A stretch of DNA of 64,000 nt from the NCBI GenBank assembly GCA_020744425.1, contig JAGMUV010000004.1, positions 3,782,001 to 3,846,000 of the forward strand, in the 5' to 3' direction. Position 1 is the first letter of the stretch. Every line of letters starts with the position of its first letter. The DNA is from Dactylonectria macrodidyma. Lineage: Eukaryota; Ascomycota; Sordariomycetes; Hypocreales; Nectriaceae. Below, piece by piece: positions 56,022 to 64,000 of the stretch. The translations under genes and the position numbers were made by a program. The notes beneath the pieces were generated by a model. It saw only the letters and a list, made by a program, of their open reading frames with translations, was not told where the DNA came from and did not search any database.

Positions 56022-56102
56022 GTTGACGTTGTTGCGAGTATTTGAGTTGGTTGTGTTGTGCGTGGCGGCGGCCGAGGAGATGTTCAGTATGGCTGAAGGC
56101 AC

Positions 56103-57457
56103 TACTTAATGCTCGCAAAGGACTGTATCTGTTAGTGACAAGCTCCACATAAACTTTAGCGGCAAGCCTAGCAAAGTGTTCAAGGGACTCACTCTCGATA
56201 GATTCTCTAAGTAGGTTTCTAAGCCTTCTTCTCGAATTGGTGACCTTGGTACCAAGATTTGTTGCCGAACGAAAAGATGTGTGAGTGAGGGTTGAAAGCT
56301 CAGCAACTTCGAATTCCCAGACGTTTAAATAGGCACGCACCTACTTATTGATTGATCTGAGTATTGCCTTTGCCATTTGTATCAACAGAGGTTAAACTTG
56401 TGACTGATGGCAAACTAAAATTCTCCTTGGACATAGTAGTACTTATGACATGAACGTTTTTTAAAGAAAAGTTTCTAAAGATGTCCAAACTCAAGAACAT
56501 ATGGCCAGTTACCCCCAAACTTCACAATTATTCAAAAGTTTTTGGGTTCATGCTGCCGAATTAGACAGTCTGGGTTGGTTCAACTTCACCTACCCCCGCC
56601 CCAAGATGTTCACCCTAGCTCCGCTTGGTATGACATTATTGATTATTCAGGTGCCCTTAGCCACACACACCCAGAGGGAAGACTAAAGTTTAAACAGTAG
56701 AAAAAATAAAAGAAAGCTAACAGTAAGAACGACAGCATGATATGCCTAGTACCCAAGCCCAAGGCAACAGGAACTCAGAAAGACCAAAGTTTCTACTGCA
56801 TCAGCGTGCAAGCCTTGCTGCCCCAACCAACAACCCTTTGAGATACCTCGGTCAGCTAGAAAAGCTAGATCTTGGAAGAGGCTAATGGTATCGCATCATG
56901 CTTCCAAATTGTAGATCGATGGACGGAGATACACAATCCGTTTGTTGGCCTATCTGGCTGTTAGGTCTAACCTGAAAACCCTGAGGTCTCTCAAGCTCAA
57001 GGTGCAATAGCCAGTCACCCACATGGTGTAAGTTTAATTGGCGATTCTCAACGACATCTTAAGCTTTGCCTGAGTCCCGCAGAAAGCATATCGATATACA
57101 TCTTTTCTTTTAATGGGAATGACTCAAACTAGGGCTTTTTGTTGCAGGTGTTGTTATAGGGGACAATCCAGCGCTTCTTCACAATCCTTATGCCTTAATG
57201 GATGATGAGTGACCATTATTTGGAAGTGTATCATGTCTTCAACGTATCAGATGGAAAGGCCACAGTGGCTCATTTGCCGCATATCGACGGGAAGTGGAGG
57301 CATCGACTTTTCAGATCGACATTTGGCATGTTCAAGGGTTAGCCAATCGCCTTGGAACAAAAAATGCCTAACGACCCATACAGAGTTATTCCATTTCATA
57401 AATTCTTCTGCATACAAATCGACCCTGTGCTTGTGGATACGGGTCAGAAGCAAAAAA
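56103..57457. other. Intergenic, nothing firm
   Basis: Apart from the possible upstream exons of the Cys-rich gene (56106-56340) no gene is visible. Confidence 0.4.
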
Positions 57458-57555
57458 TGGAGATTGAGGGAATTGAACCCCCGACCTTTTGTAGTTTCAT
57501 GACTCAGTAGCCGAGTCATTGCAAAACAAACGTCATACCCCTAGACCAAATCCCC
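57458..57555 (-). tRNA. tRNA-Ala (anticodon TGC) with a 26-nt hairpin intron
   Basis: On the minus strand the acceptor stem GGGGATT pairs with AATCTCC and includes the G3-U70 pair that defines alanine tRNAs; the discriminator is A. The anticodon stem TTTGT pairs with ACAAA, and the loop reads TTTGCA + T, giving TGC. The intron 57519-57494 after position 37 contains ATGACTC...GAGTCAT, an intramolecular hairpin. The T arm GGGGG-TTCAATT-CCCTC closes with one G-U pair. A T-run follows at once (57457-57452), a Pol III terminator. The D arm GGTCTAGGGGTATGAC is more like that of tRNA-Pro. Confidence 0.88.
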
Positions 57556-58186
57556 GATTGGTTGATATCGAGTGGGCGACGTATGACCACCTAATAGCAA
57601 TGCCAGTTTGTCCAGGTCGAGACTTGATACCACTGATTGGATTGCACAACTCGGAGACTGTTTAATACACATAGATGCACATGGAACACATTCGGTTTGA
57701 TATTTGCTCGCATTTTTGCAGCCGAACCCCGTTTACCTTCGACCAAATGGCAACTCTACCGGGCGTGATGCAGTGGCGTTGCTCTTGGAGGCGGAACCAA
57801 GCCGAGAGTAGTTGAAGCATACACCGCATAGTTCATGTTCGAACTCATAAACAACTGATGAATGCTTTGCCGAGTTGCGCTCATGAGCGTGATATGGATG
57901 GGAACATCTGATAAATTCGGCAACCATTCAAAGCTAGTCTTGTATTTGACAAGAATCGAAATGGGAATATTGTCCCTCAGCCTCTCATGACCGGACAGTT
58001 GAGAAGCTTGATAATGTGCAAAACCTAGAATTTCCGGACAACGAGCCGTGCAAGGCTTCCTTTTGAAAATAAATCAGGAAGCTCATTACTAGAATACAGC
58101 GGATGAAAGCTCACGTTCTCTTTAAACCCCCCAACTCGGCAATTTAAGATCACCCAGACACATCTACCACATTTGATGTCCATCAC
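57556..58186. other. Intergenic, nothing recognised
   Basis: No gene, repeat or RNA is seen. Confidence 0.4.
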
Positions 58187-59018
58187 TTAAGTCCCGAACA
58201 CTGCTCCCTGCGCCGGTAGCTTTCCACTGATCAAGAACTTCTCAATGGAATTCCTTGTCTCTCCTTCCAGTGGATAGCTCGTGTGGCCCGATCCGTTTCG
58301 CCATATATTCACAGCACTCGGGATTTGCTCCCTTACACCTTGTGCCCACGCTGAGCTAGTCTCCGGGTCGCAGAACACGTTCACCAATAGAATTGGCGGT
58401 AGCCTCTTTGCCTGCTCTGGATCCAGTGTGTGGGCAGGGTTGCGTTCTGGGGCTGGCCAGCCTACACAATATGCCGCAACGGCGAAAGCCTCTAATGCGC
58501 CGCGGGTTAAGGGGAGGAGCGCTGAGGTGACGCCCAGAACGCTCTTGACATCTACTACTGATGAAAATGAGCTGCCGTAATCTTGGCAGTAGATAGCTCT
58601 GGTTGCGTACTCCGAGCCACCGTTTGGTTCGGTGTTGTCTGTTTTCAGCTTCGTGGAAAACCCTTTCGCAGTACCGTTCATTGCCAAACTAATTCCATCC
58701 ACTAGGTCTGTCCAATACTGGAAGAATGATTCGACGAATAGAAGTTGACCCTTGTGCATTGAAGAGAACATCTTCGCCAGTGACATGGGATCTGCATAAG
58801 CCCTCGCTGACTTCGCAGTGGGCAGGTAAAGAAGTGGCAGAGGCAAGGTCCTTCAAGATGGCAGGAAGGTCCTTGCCATTGAGAGGGCAATTCTCAGCCT
58901 CGTTGCACCACAGAAAGAATTATTCAAGAGTCGCTTGGTATGTCAGGGACCCCGCCATGATATCCGATATGCCTCCGGAGACTGAACGGTCTACAACAGC
59001 ATCGAGGATCATCCGGCC
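58187..59018 (-). pseudogene. Secreted alpha/beta hydrolase (TAP-like C-terminal part), truncated
   Basis: Minus-strand coding sequence starts abruptly with GRMILDAVVDRSVSGG at 59018 and is cut by a TAA at 58922-58920, where a Gln (CAA) is expected before FFLWCNEAENCPLNG. The frame then shifts near 58,830-58,860. The open remainder runs to 58187 and carries AYCVGWPAPERNP, LPPILLVNVFCDPETSSAWAQGV and RNGSGHTSYPL, with the Asp and His of the catalytic triad in typical TAP-like hydrolase context. The N-terminal half with the nucleophile elbow is missing: the sequence upstream of 59018 belongs to another gene on the other strand. It cannot be active. Confidence 0.8.
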
Positions 59019-59020
59019 TC

Positions 59021-60103
59021 AACAAGCTGCGGGCGCTTTCCGATTGGCTTCGGACTTTGTGCAAGTGCCCTCCGCCTGGCGAGTATGTATGCGTCGACAA
59101 CTACATGTGGCAGCGAGAAGTCGACAAATCCCCGCTCGCTCGCCGAGGCTGGGTTGCGTAAGAACGTTTCCTCTCCACGAGGACGCTCTTCTTCGGAGAA
59201 TCTCAAATGTTTTACTCGTGTCTCCATATGAGAGCTTGCGAGAGTTATCCGCTTGGCTGTCCTGAGTCAATTCTCGTCGAAGAGGTATTCACAAGCGGTA
59301 TACGGTCACTCCGAGAGGTTCTGGCCTCGAGAGATGCTTCTCCATTGGATTATTTGAAGTTATGGGATGACATGGTTATGTACTATACCGACTTGAATCT
59401 AACCCGCTCATCGGATAGACTCCCAGCACACTCAGGCATCGCCCAGGACGTTGCCCCGTACATGTCCGACGAAATAGAATATTCGGCAGGTCTTTGGACG
59501 TCTAATTCCAGCTGGGTCACGGCATCGCAACTACCTTGGTTTACCGAAAAGCCCATGAACAGGCCAAGCGGTCGCAAGGCACCCACATGGCCTTGGGCAT
59601 CGATCGACAGTCCTATCCTGGATACTAGGGGAAGGATATTATCGCTTTCTAACAGGTTTCGCTTTCTCGCCCAATACCTTCCCCCAGTGGAGATTGTACC
59701 CGACGGCGTATCGAGATTTGGCCCTATCTCTCACGGGGTAATTCGCCTCCGTGGAGCACTGCTGCCGGCAACTATCACCCTGTACGACCAGTCTGACACG
59801 TGGTGGGGAATCCAGCAGGTTTTGGAGATCAGGGAATGTTTTGGGAAACTCGGCGTGTTTAGCTACAGGCTTGACACCCTGGATGCCGACCTCGAGGGGC
59901 CGTTGTTTGGGGTTCCAGTGTTGGATGTGACAGAGGAAGATGGAGAATTCAAGAGGCTGGACGGTTTGATCCTGCGGCCCGTGGACAAAATTAATGGTCG
60001 GTATCAAAGGATTGATGTGTTTTGGACAGATGAAGTCGTCTTTCAGGAGCAGTTGAGGAGACCTTATACTTGCGAGGAGATAGCCGAGGTAAAGGATAGT
60101 TAG
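59021..60103 (+). pseudogene. HET-domain gene, 5' truncated and with a stop
   Basis: From the junction near 59,021 the plus strand reads LRALSDWLRTLCKCPPPGEYVCVDNYMWQREVDKSPLARRGWVA, then TAA (59159-59161) and ERFLSTRTLFFGESQMFYS. In HET proteins the block is GWVxQERxLSPRTLFFG, so the stop replaces Gln by a single C-to-T change. The rest is open to 60103, with KAPTWPWASID and a C-terminal beta-rich part. The N-terminal half of the HET domain (the SYxWG and WIDxxCIxQ motifs) is absent, and the sequence before 59,021 belongs to the opposite-strand hydrolase remnant. Confidence 0.82.
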
Positions 60104-60478
60104 TATGAGAAAGTGTAAAATACTTCGAACACCCGTTAAGTTGCCAAGGCAAGGGGCTTAACGGCTGAATATCCAGCCCAAAGGGTAATACCGTATACCT
60201 GCAATTCAATTTTCATAGGGGGATTTCTAGAACCCCCCCTTTCGCCTGCGGCGCAACTAGCTGTTAAAGCCGCGTCAAGCCTGCAGTGGGAGTTGGCTGA
60301 TAGTCAGGGGTTCCTCTACCGCTTCCTGAGAGGCCGAATCTAACTATATACCATATATCGAACCTCCCCTTTCTATGTAGCTTATAGGAAGACGTCGTCT
60401 AGTCAAGGTAGAGTGGTGGATACGGTGGCTCGGTCAGCTGTTGAGCCTGACGGCGTTGTTGGTCAACGAGGCGCATCT
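60104..60478 (-). mobile_element. 3' untranslated end of the Helitron
   Basis: The stretch between the HET remnant and the Rep-helicase stop holds the hairpin above. The element boundary should lie at about 60,104-60,132. Confidence 0.4.
60133..60164 (-). repeat. Imperfect hairpin at the probable 3' end of the Helitron
   Basis: CCGTTAAG and CTTAACGG are perfect inverted copies, with a second inverted pair TTGCC/GGCAA inside. Helitrons have such a hairpin shortly before the 3' terminus, and this one lies downstream of the Rep-helicase stop in the right orientation. The canonical CTRR end was not found within the next 40 bases. Confidence 0.5.
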
Positions 60479-63400
60479 TCATCCCTGCCTTATAGTTAGC
60501 CGTAAACGCAGCACGTAGGAAACACAGGCACATGAACCTTCCGTGGGCGTGTGGTTATAGAGGCTCTGACGATCGAAAGGCGCCTCAAGGAGTAAGCCCT
60601 GCAGCGAGGTTACCCGTGAGACAGCAACATAGCTAATACCGGCCTGGAAGTCGCGTGTGGCGAGGTCAGTAACTATTTGATCCTTCGTTAGGCTCTGGCA
60701 TTTGTGAACGGTGATAGCAAACGCCACGATCAGGGGAAACTGCGTGCGAGCGCAGGTCTCGTTGCCCACTAGGAAATCACGCGTGACTGGAAGGATGGGT
60801 ACGATTTTCCTGCCCTCGTTCGTTGTTAGATACGGCGGCCCGTCGTAGCTATCGAAATCCACCATAATAACCGCCGGGGGTTCTTCCCATGGGTTAGTGC
60901 CTGCGTTCCAGGCGATGTCGTATACAGTGCCCTGCGCACCGTTAACTAGGCCAACTGGCTGCCATAGATTAGTCGTAAGCATCACTCTGGCGCCTTTAGC
61001 AACAGGGAATCTGTTAGATAGGTTGCCAGCTTTGTCGCTTGGCGCCTGCCCCGCGCCGTTGCCCCGATTCTTTGCCTCCACCTGTACTGCCGGGTCGTTG
61101 AGGTGCACCATATGCTCGTAATTGTACTCGTTGACCCGGGCCTTTGTAGAATACACCCGCAAAGCGGCCCTGAAGCTGTCAATCTCGCTCTGTGTTAGCT
61201 TGGCCTGTACCCGATTACTAAGGAGGTTCCATGACGGTATAGATAACTGAACTTCACGCAGTTCCTGCAATGCCTGACGGAACTGGGCCTGATCATCGCC
61301 AGTTTGGCGCTGCACCGTGGTCAGGAAGACGGTGCGGTCAAATAACCGGTAGGCCACCTGCCCTCTCCTTTCCAGCGGAGACAGGCTGGTGCTAGTCGAA
61401 TACAGCGGCTTTTGCCGGACGGGTGGTAACTGGAAGAAATCGCCCACCAGCAAGACGCTCACGCCACCAAAGAACTCGAGGCTACGCTGTGGAAAGGCCT
61501 GCCGCAGGCGGGAATCGATCCGCGCTAGCTGCTCAAGCCCTAGCATGCTCTTTTCATCGATAACGAGGTATTTGACGTGCCGTAGGCGGGACTGAAGGGC
61601 GGCCGCGTCGGCTGGGGGAAGGTCGGTAAAAGTACCACCTACTGGGAGGCGTAGCAACGAATGAATGGTGCTGCCTTGTATCTGGTTACTCGCAACGCCT
61701 GTTGGCGCTACGCGACAAATAGGGCTAGGATTCGGTAGGGCAGCCGCCTGGAGATGGGAGGATAGCACCTTGATAAGGAAGGACTTGCCTGTGCCACCAC
61801 CGCCGTCAACGTGGAGAAGGATTTGAGTAAGACTTTGCGCCTGGAAGTGGCCCATGAAGGTGTCGTACACGAGCCGTTGTTGTGGGTTCAGCTGATCACG
61901 CCAGTGAGGGCCAAGGACCTCCACATCGTTGGCTATAGGGTGGCTAGCGATAAGGTCTTTCCAGTAACTGTCTCGAAGTTCCGGATAAGTACCTACATGC
62001 CGTGTCCAGTCGTAATTAACGTCGATATCGCGGCGGCCAAGTAGGTCAAGACCTTCCTGGGTAAGGGGGTTGTCAGGTAAAAGGGCGGCGAGACGAATCC
62101 AGTCTTCGTCATCAAATTCTTCCTCCACAGGCAGAGCCTCGTACTGATCCTCTTGAGGCTGTAGTCGAGCCTCTTTTGGCCAGCCGTAATGGTCATCACC
62201 ATGACTGTGGTGCTGCCAACAATAGGAGAAGGCCTGAGCGTGAGAATTAAAACGCTGGCCGTCAAATGTGAGGAGCTCATCAAGCCGACGATGTGGGTGG
62301 TTCAATGTTAGCTTTACGCGGCAGTAATCTGGCCACTGTTGACCTTCTGGATCAGCCTGATAGCGAGGAAAGTAGACCAATACACGAGGCCTGCCGTTAA
62401 CGTTGCCTGGCTGCCATTGCTTCCACATAGAAGGGTCCCTAGAGCGGAAATTCCAGTATTTAAGAAAGGAAACATAGGTCAGGTCCTCTAGGGCTTCTGG
62501 GCGTCGATAGTACTTTTCGTAGACGTTGGGGGCCTCGTTAACCTCATCGCCGTCGAGCCGTAGGGAGCGGGAATGCTTGTCAGGATTACGGCAATCAACA
62601 TATAGGCAGGTTCGTGAGCCCTCCTGTAACGGCAGGCCGAGGAGCAAGTGGCAAACCTCCTGCTTTGAGTAATCCCGCTCAGCAACTAGCTGATTTAGGA
62701 GCTTTGACGTGAAGGAAATAAGGGGGTTATGGTCCTTGACCCGGGGCATCAGGGCTTTCCCAATCTGGGCAAAAGACTCACTTTTCTTTTCCGACTTGGA
62801 GCAGTATTTAGCTGCGTAATCGATTACCTGCTGTAGGCTCGTGCAGGGGGAGATATCTGTATTGGCCAGCCACGCAATTGTAAGCAAGCGGTTATAGTGG
62901 TTAATCTGGCTATCATTCCGCTCGCCCCTGAAGCTCCAGTGCTTAGAATGAGGAACCTTGTCTAGGGAGGCTAGTAGGCGTTGCCCGTGAGGAAATCCAA
63001 AGCGGCACTCGACCTGCTTGGTATGTTTATTGAGCTGCATACAATAGTTACTACAGCGGTGTCGTTGCACGCGGTTAACTACCATTGATAGGAACCCAAC
63101 GGTAAGGGGCTGCTGTAATAGATTAAGGATCAGGGGGTTCCCTTCCCCAGGCGCCTGTATTCGCTGAGTCTCTGGGTTAACAGCAGATACGTGATATCCC
63201 CAGATATGGGCGAATCGCTCCCGGGACTGATCATTGTCAGGATCTAAGTCTGGATGGCTATTTAACCAATAGAGGCCGTGGTGGTGACTGGACCCCCTGC
63301 CCTGCCACTCGTAGCGACCCCAAAAGTCCGTTAGGTTAAACTTCTGCTTCAGGACAATAGTTCTAAACAGCGTATAACGCTTATGGAAGTGGTAAGCGGC

Positions 63401-64000
63401 GATGTGGGCGTTGTCTCGCAGTAGTTGCCGGGACAGGGCCATCCGGCTCGCCTCAGGAGCTGCTTGCCACTCATAGAATCGAGGCATATGACGGTATAGG
63501 GATTCCCAGTGGTAATCAGCTGCACTTGCAGTAGCGAAAAGGCCAGGCCTACTTAGATTATAGGCATATGCTTCCAATTCCTTCCTTTGCTTATACCAAT
63601 ACGGCCGGGTGCCCCTGATTACAGCGGCTTGGCGCGTGATCGACTGGATCAGTGCCTGAGCCTCTGGCTCGTCAGGCTTAGCCATCGCTTCCTCTAGGTC
63701 AGCGCGTGTAAGGGCTTGACGGCGGCCTTCGTGTTGCTTGACGAAGTAGTTGCTTCGCTTTCGGACCTGCGCACGTAACAGCGTGTTGAGGGCGACGAAG
63801 GGCCACGTCTTATGGCGGGCAAAACGTCCGTCTTGCCATCTCATCGCATGTGCAAGGTAGTCCTGGTACGTGATGCTCCGTAGGCGAGGCTCCACGAAGT
63901 CCGCCTTGCCGTCAGGGTAGAGGGTAGGGAACGCGAGCGTTAACAGCGGCTGGGAACGGTTGAATTCGTTGATAGGGGTCCTGCGAATGGAAGGCAACGG
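60479..64000 (-). CDS. Helitron Rep-helicase (RepHel), 5' partial
   Basis: The minus-strand frame is open for more than 1,170 codons and leaves the window at its right edge. The Helitron_like_N part contains the HUH nickase-type motif (GRGSSHHHGLYW), a Cys-rich block (HRCSNYCMQLNK...ECRFGFPHG) and the paired tyrosines of YAAKYCSK. The PIF1/RecD-like helicase follows: Walker A GGGGTGKSFL, Walker B LVIDEKSMLG, LVGDFFQLPPV, and late motifs TVHKCQSLT and YVAVSRVTSLQGL. Rep nicks and joins DNA ends while the helicase unwinds, enabling rolling-circle transposition. No stop or frame shift is seen, and base composition is not RIP-like, so the copy may be recent and potentially active. The N-terminus is beyond the window. 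Confidence 0.93.
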   Translation of the reverse strand, partial: PLPSIRRTPINEFNRSQPLLTLAFPTLYPDGKADFVEPRLRSITYQDYLAHAMRWQDGRFARHKTWPFVALNTLLRAQVRKRSNYFVKQHEGRRQALTRADLEEAMAKPDEPEAQALIQSITRQAAVIRGTRPYWYKQRKELEAYAYNLSRPGLFATASAADYHWESLYRHMPRFYEWQAAPEASRMALSRQLLRDNAHIAAYHFHKRYTLFRTIVLKQKFNLTDFWGRYEWQGRGSSHHHGLYWLNSHPDLDPDNDQSRERFAHIWGYHVSAVNPETQRIQAPGEGNPLILNLLQQPLTVGFLSMVVNRVQRHRCSNYCMQLNKHTKQVECRFGFPHGQRLLASLDKVPHSKHWSFRGERNDSQINHYNRLLTIAWLANTDISPCTSLQQVIDYAAKYCSKSEKKSESFAQIGKALMPRVKDHNPLISFTSKLLNQLVAERDYSKQEVCHLLLGLPLQEGSRTCLYVDCRNPDKHSRSLRLDGDEVNEAPNVYEKYYRRPEALEDLTYVSFLKYWNFRSRDPSMWKQWQPGNVNGRPRVLVYFPRYQADPEGQQWPDYCRVKLTLNHPHRRLDELLTFDGQRFNSHAQAFSYCWQHHSHGDDHYGWPKEARLQPQEDQYEALPVEEEFDDEDWIRLAALLPDNPLTQEGLDLLGRRDIDVNYDWTRHVGTYPELRDSYWKDLIASHPIANDVEVLGPHWRDQLNPQQRLVYDTFMGHFQAQSLTQILLHVDGGGGTGKSFLIKVLSSHLQAAALPNPSPICRVAPTGVASNQIQGSTIHSLLRLPVGGTFTDLPPADAAALQSRLRHVKYLVIDEKSMLGLEQLARIDSRLRQAFPQRSLEFFGGVSVLLVGDFFQLPPVRQKPLYSTSTSLSPLERRGQVAYRLFDRTVFLTTVQRQTGDDQAQFRQALQELREVQLSIPSWNLLSNRVQAKLTQSEIDSFRAALRVYSTKARVNEYNYEHMVHLNDPAVQVEAKNRGNGAGQAPSDKAGNLSNRFPVAKGARVMLTTNLWQPVGLVNGAQGTVYDIAWNAGTNPWEEPPAVIMVDFDSYDGPPYLTTNEGRKIVPILPVTRDFLVGNETCARTQFPLIVAFAITVHKCQSLTKDQIVTDLATRDFQAGISYVAVSRVTSLQGLLLEAPFDRQSLYNHTPTEGSCACVSYVLRLRLTIRQG

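Noticed and set aside
57209..57502. Plus and minus frames across the tRNA
   Set aside because: They overlap a well-supported tRNA gene with a terminator.

Overview
The window is nuclear DNA of a filamentous ascomycete, most likely Pezizomycotina and probably Sordariomycetes. The genes carry short GT-AG introns (49-109 nt). HET, NACHT-ankyrin and fungal STAND-like GTPase proteins are present. One retrotransposon is degraded by transitions in the manner of repeat-induced point mutation (RIP), and two nuclear tRNA genes contain introns. Exon boundaries below were read from splice signals and frame continuity; no similarity search was run, so family names rest on recognised motifs.

Layout. 1-11.2 kb is mostly housekeeping: a polytopic membrane protein with a frame break (1-1820), a three-exon Myb/SANT-like gene (2452-3042, minus), a nucleoside 2-deoxyribosyltransferase-like gene (3771-4265), an RGG-rich protein (4793-5956), LUC7 of U1 snRNP (6360-7228, minus) divergent from GPI16 of the GPI transamidase (7564-9376), and an FMN-dependent 2-hydroxyacid oxidase (10019-11167). 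11.2-13.3 kb is AT-rich, with a 5S rRNA fragment and an inverted-repeat element. A fungal transcription-factor-domain protein (13308-15073, minus) and a five-exon glutathione S-transferase (16106-17186) follow.

17,658-23,664 is a complete but destroyed Ty1/copia retrotransposon: 183-bp LTRs, a GTCTG target duplication and stop codons throughout.

24.6-48.4 kb looks like an allorecognition or innate-immunity neighbourhood. It holds a NACHT-ankyrin NLR, a secreted glycine/proline-rich protein, a HET protein, a very long repeat-rich protein split by an in-frame TAG, a divergent pair of related P-loop GTPases (one with a coiled coil and a C-terminal hydrophobic glycine-rich segment, one with TPRs), and a broken Fic gene. 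A DUF4863 (hydroxylaminobenzoate lyase-like) gene sits between them.

48.4-60.1 kb is gene-poor: tRNA-Leu(AAG), a GH18 protein, a small Cys-rich protein, tRNA-Ala(UGC), and two truncated pseudogenes (TAP-like hydrolase and HET) abutting near 59,020. From 60.1 kb to the right edge lies a Helitron whose Rep-helicase frame is open for about 1,170 codons on the minus strand and runs out of the window.
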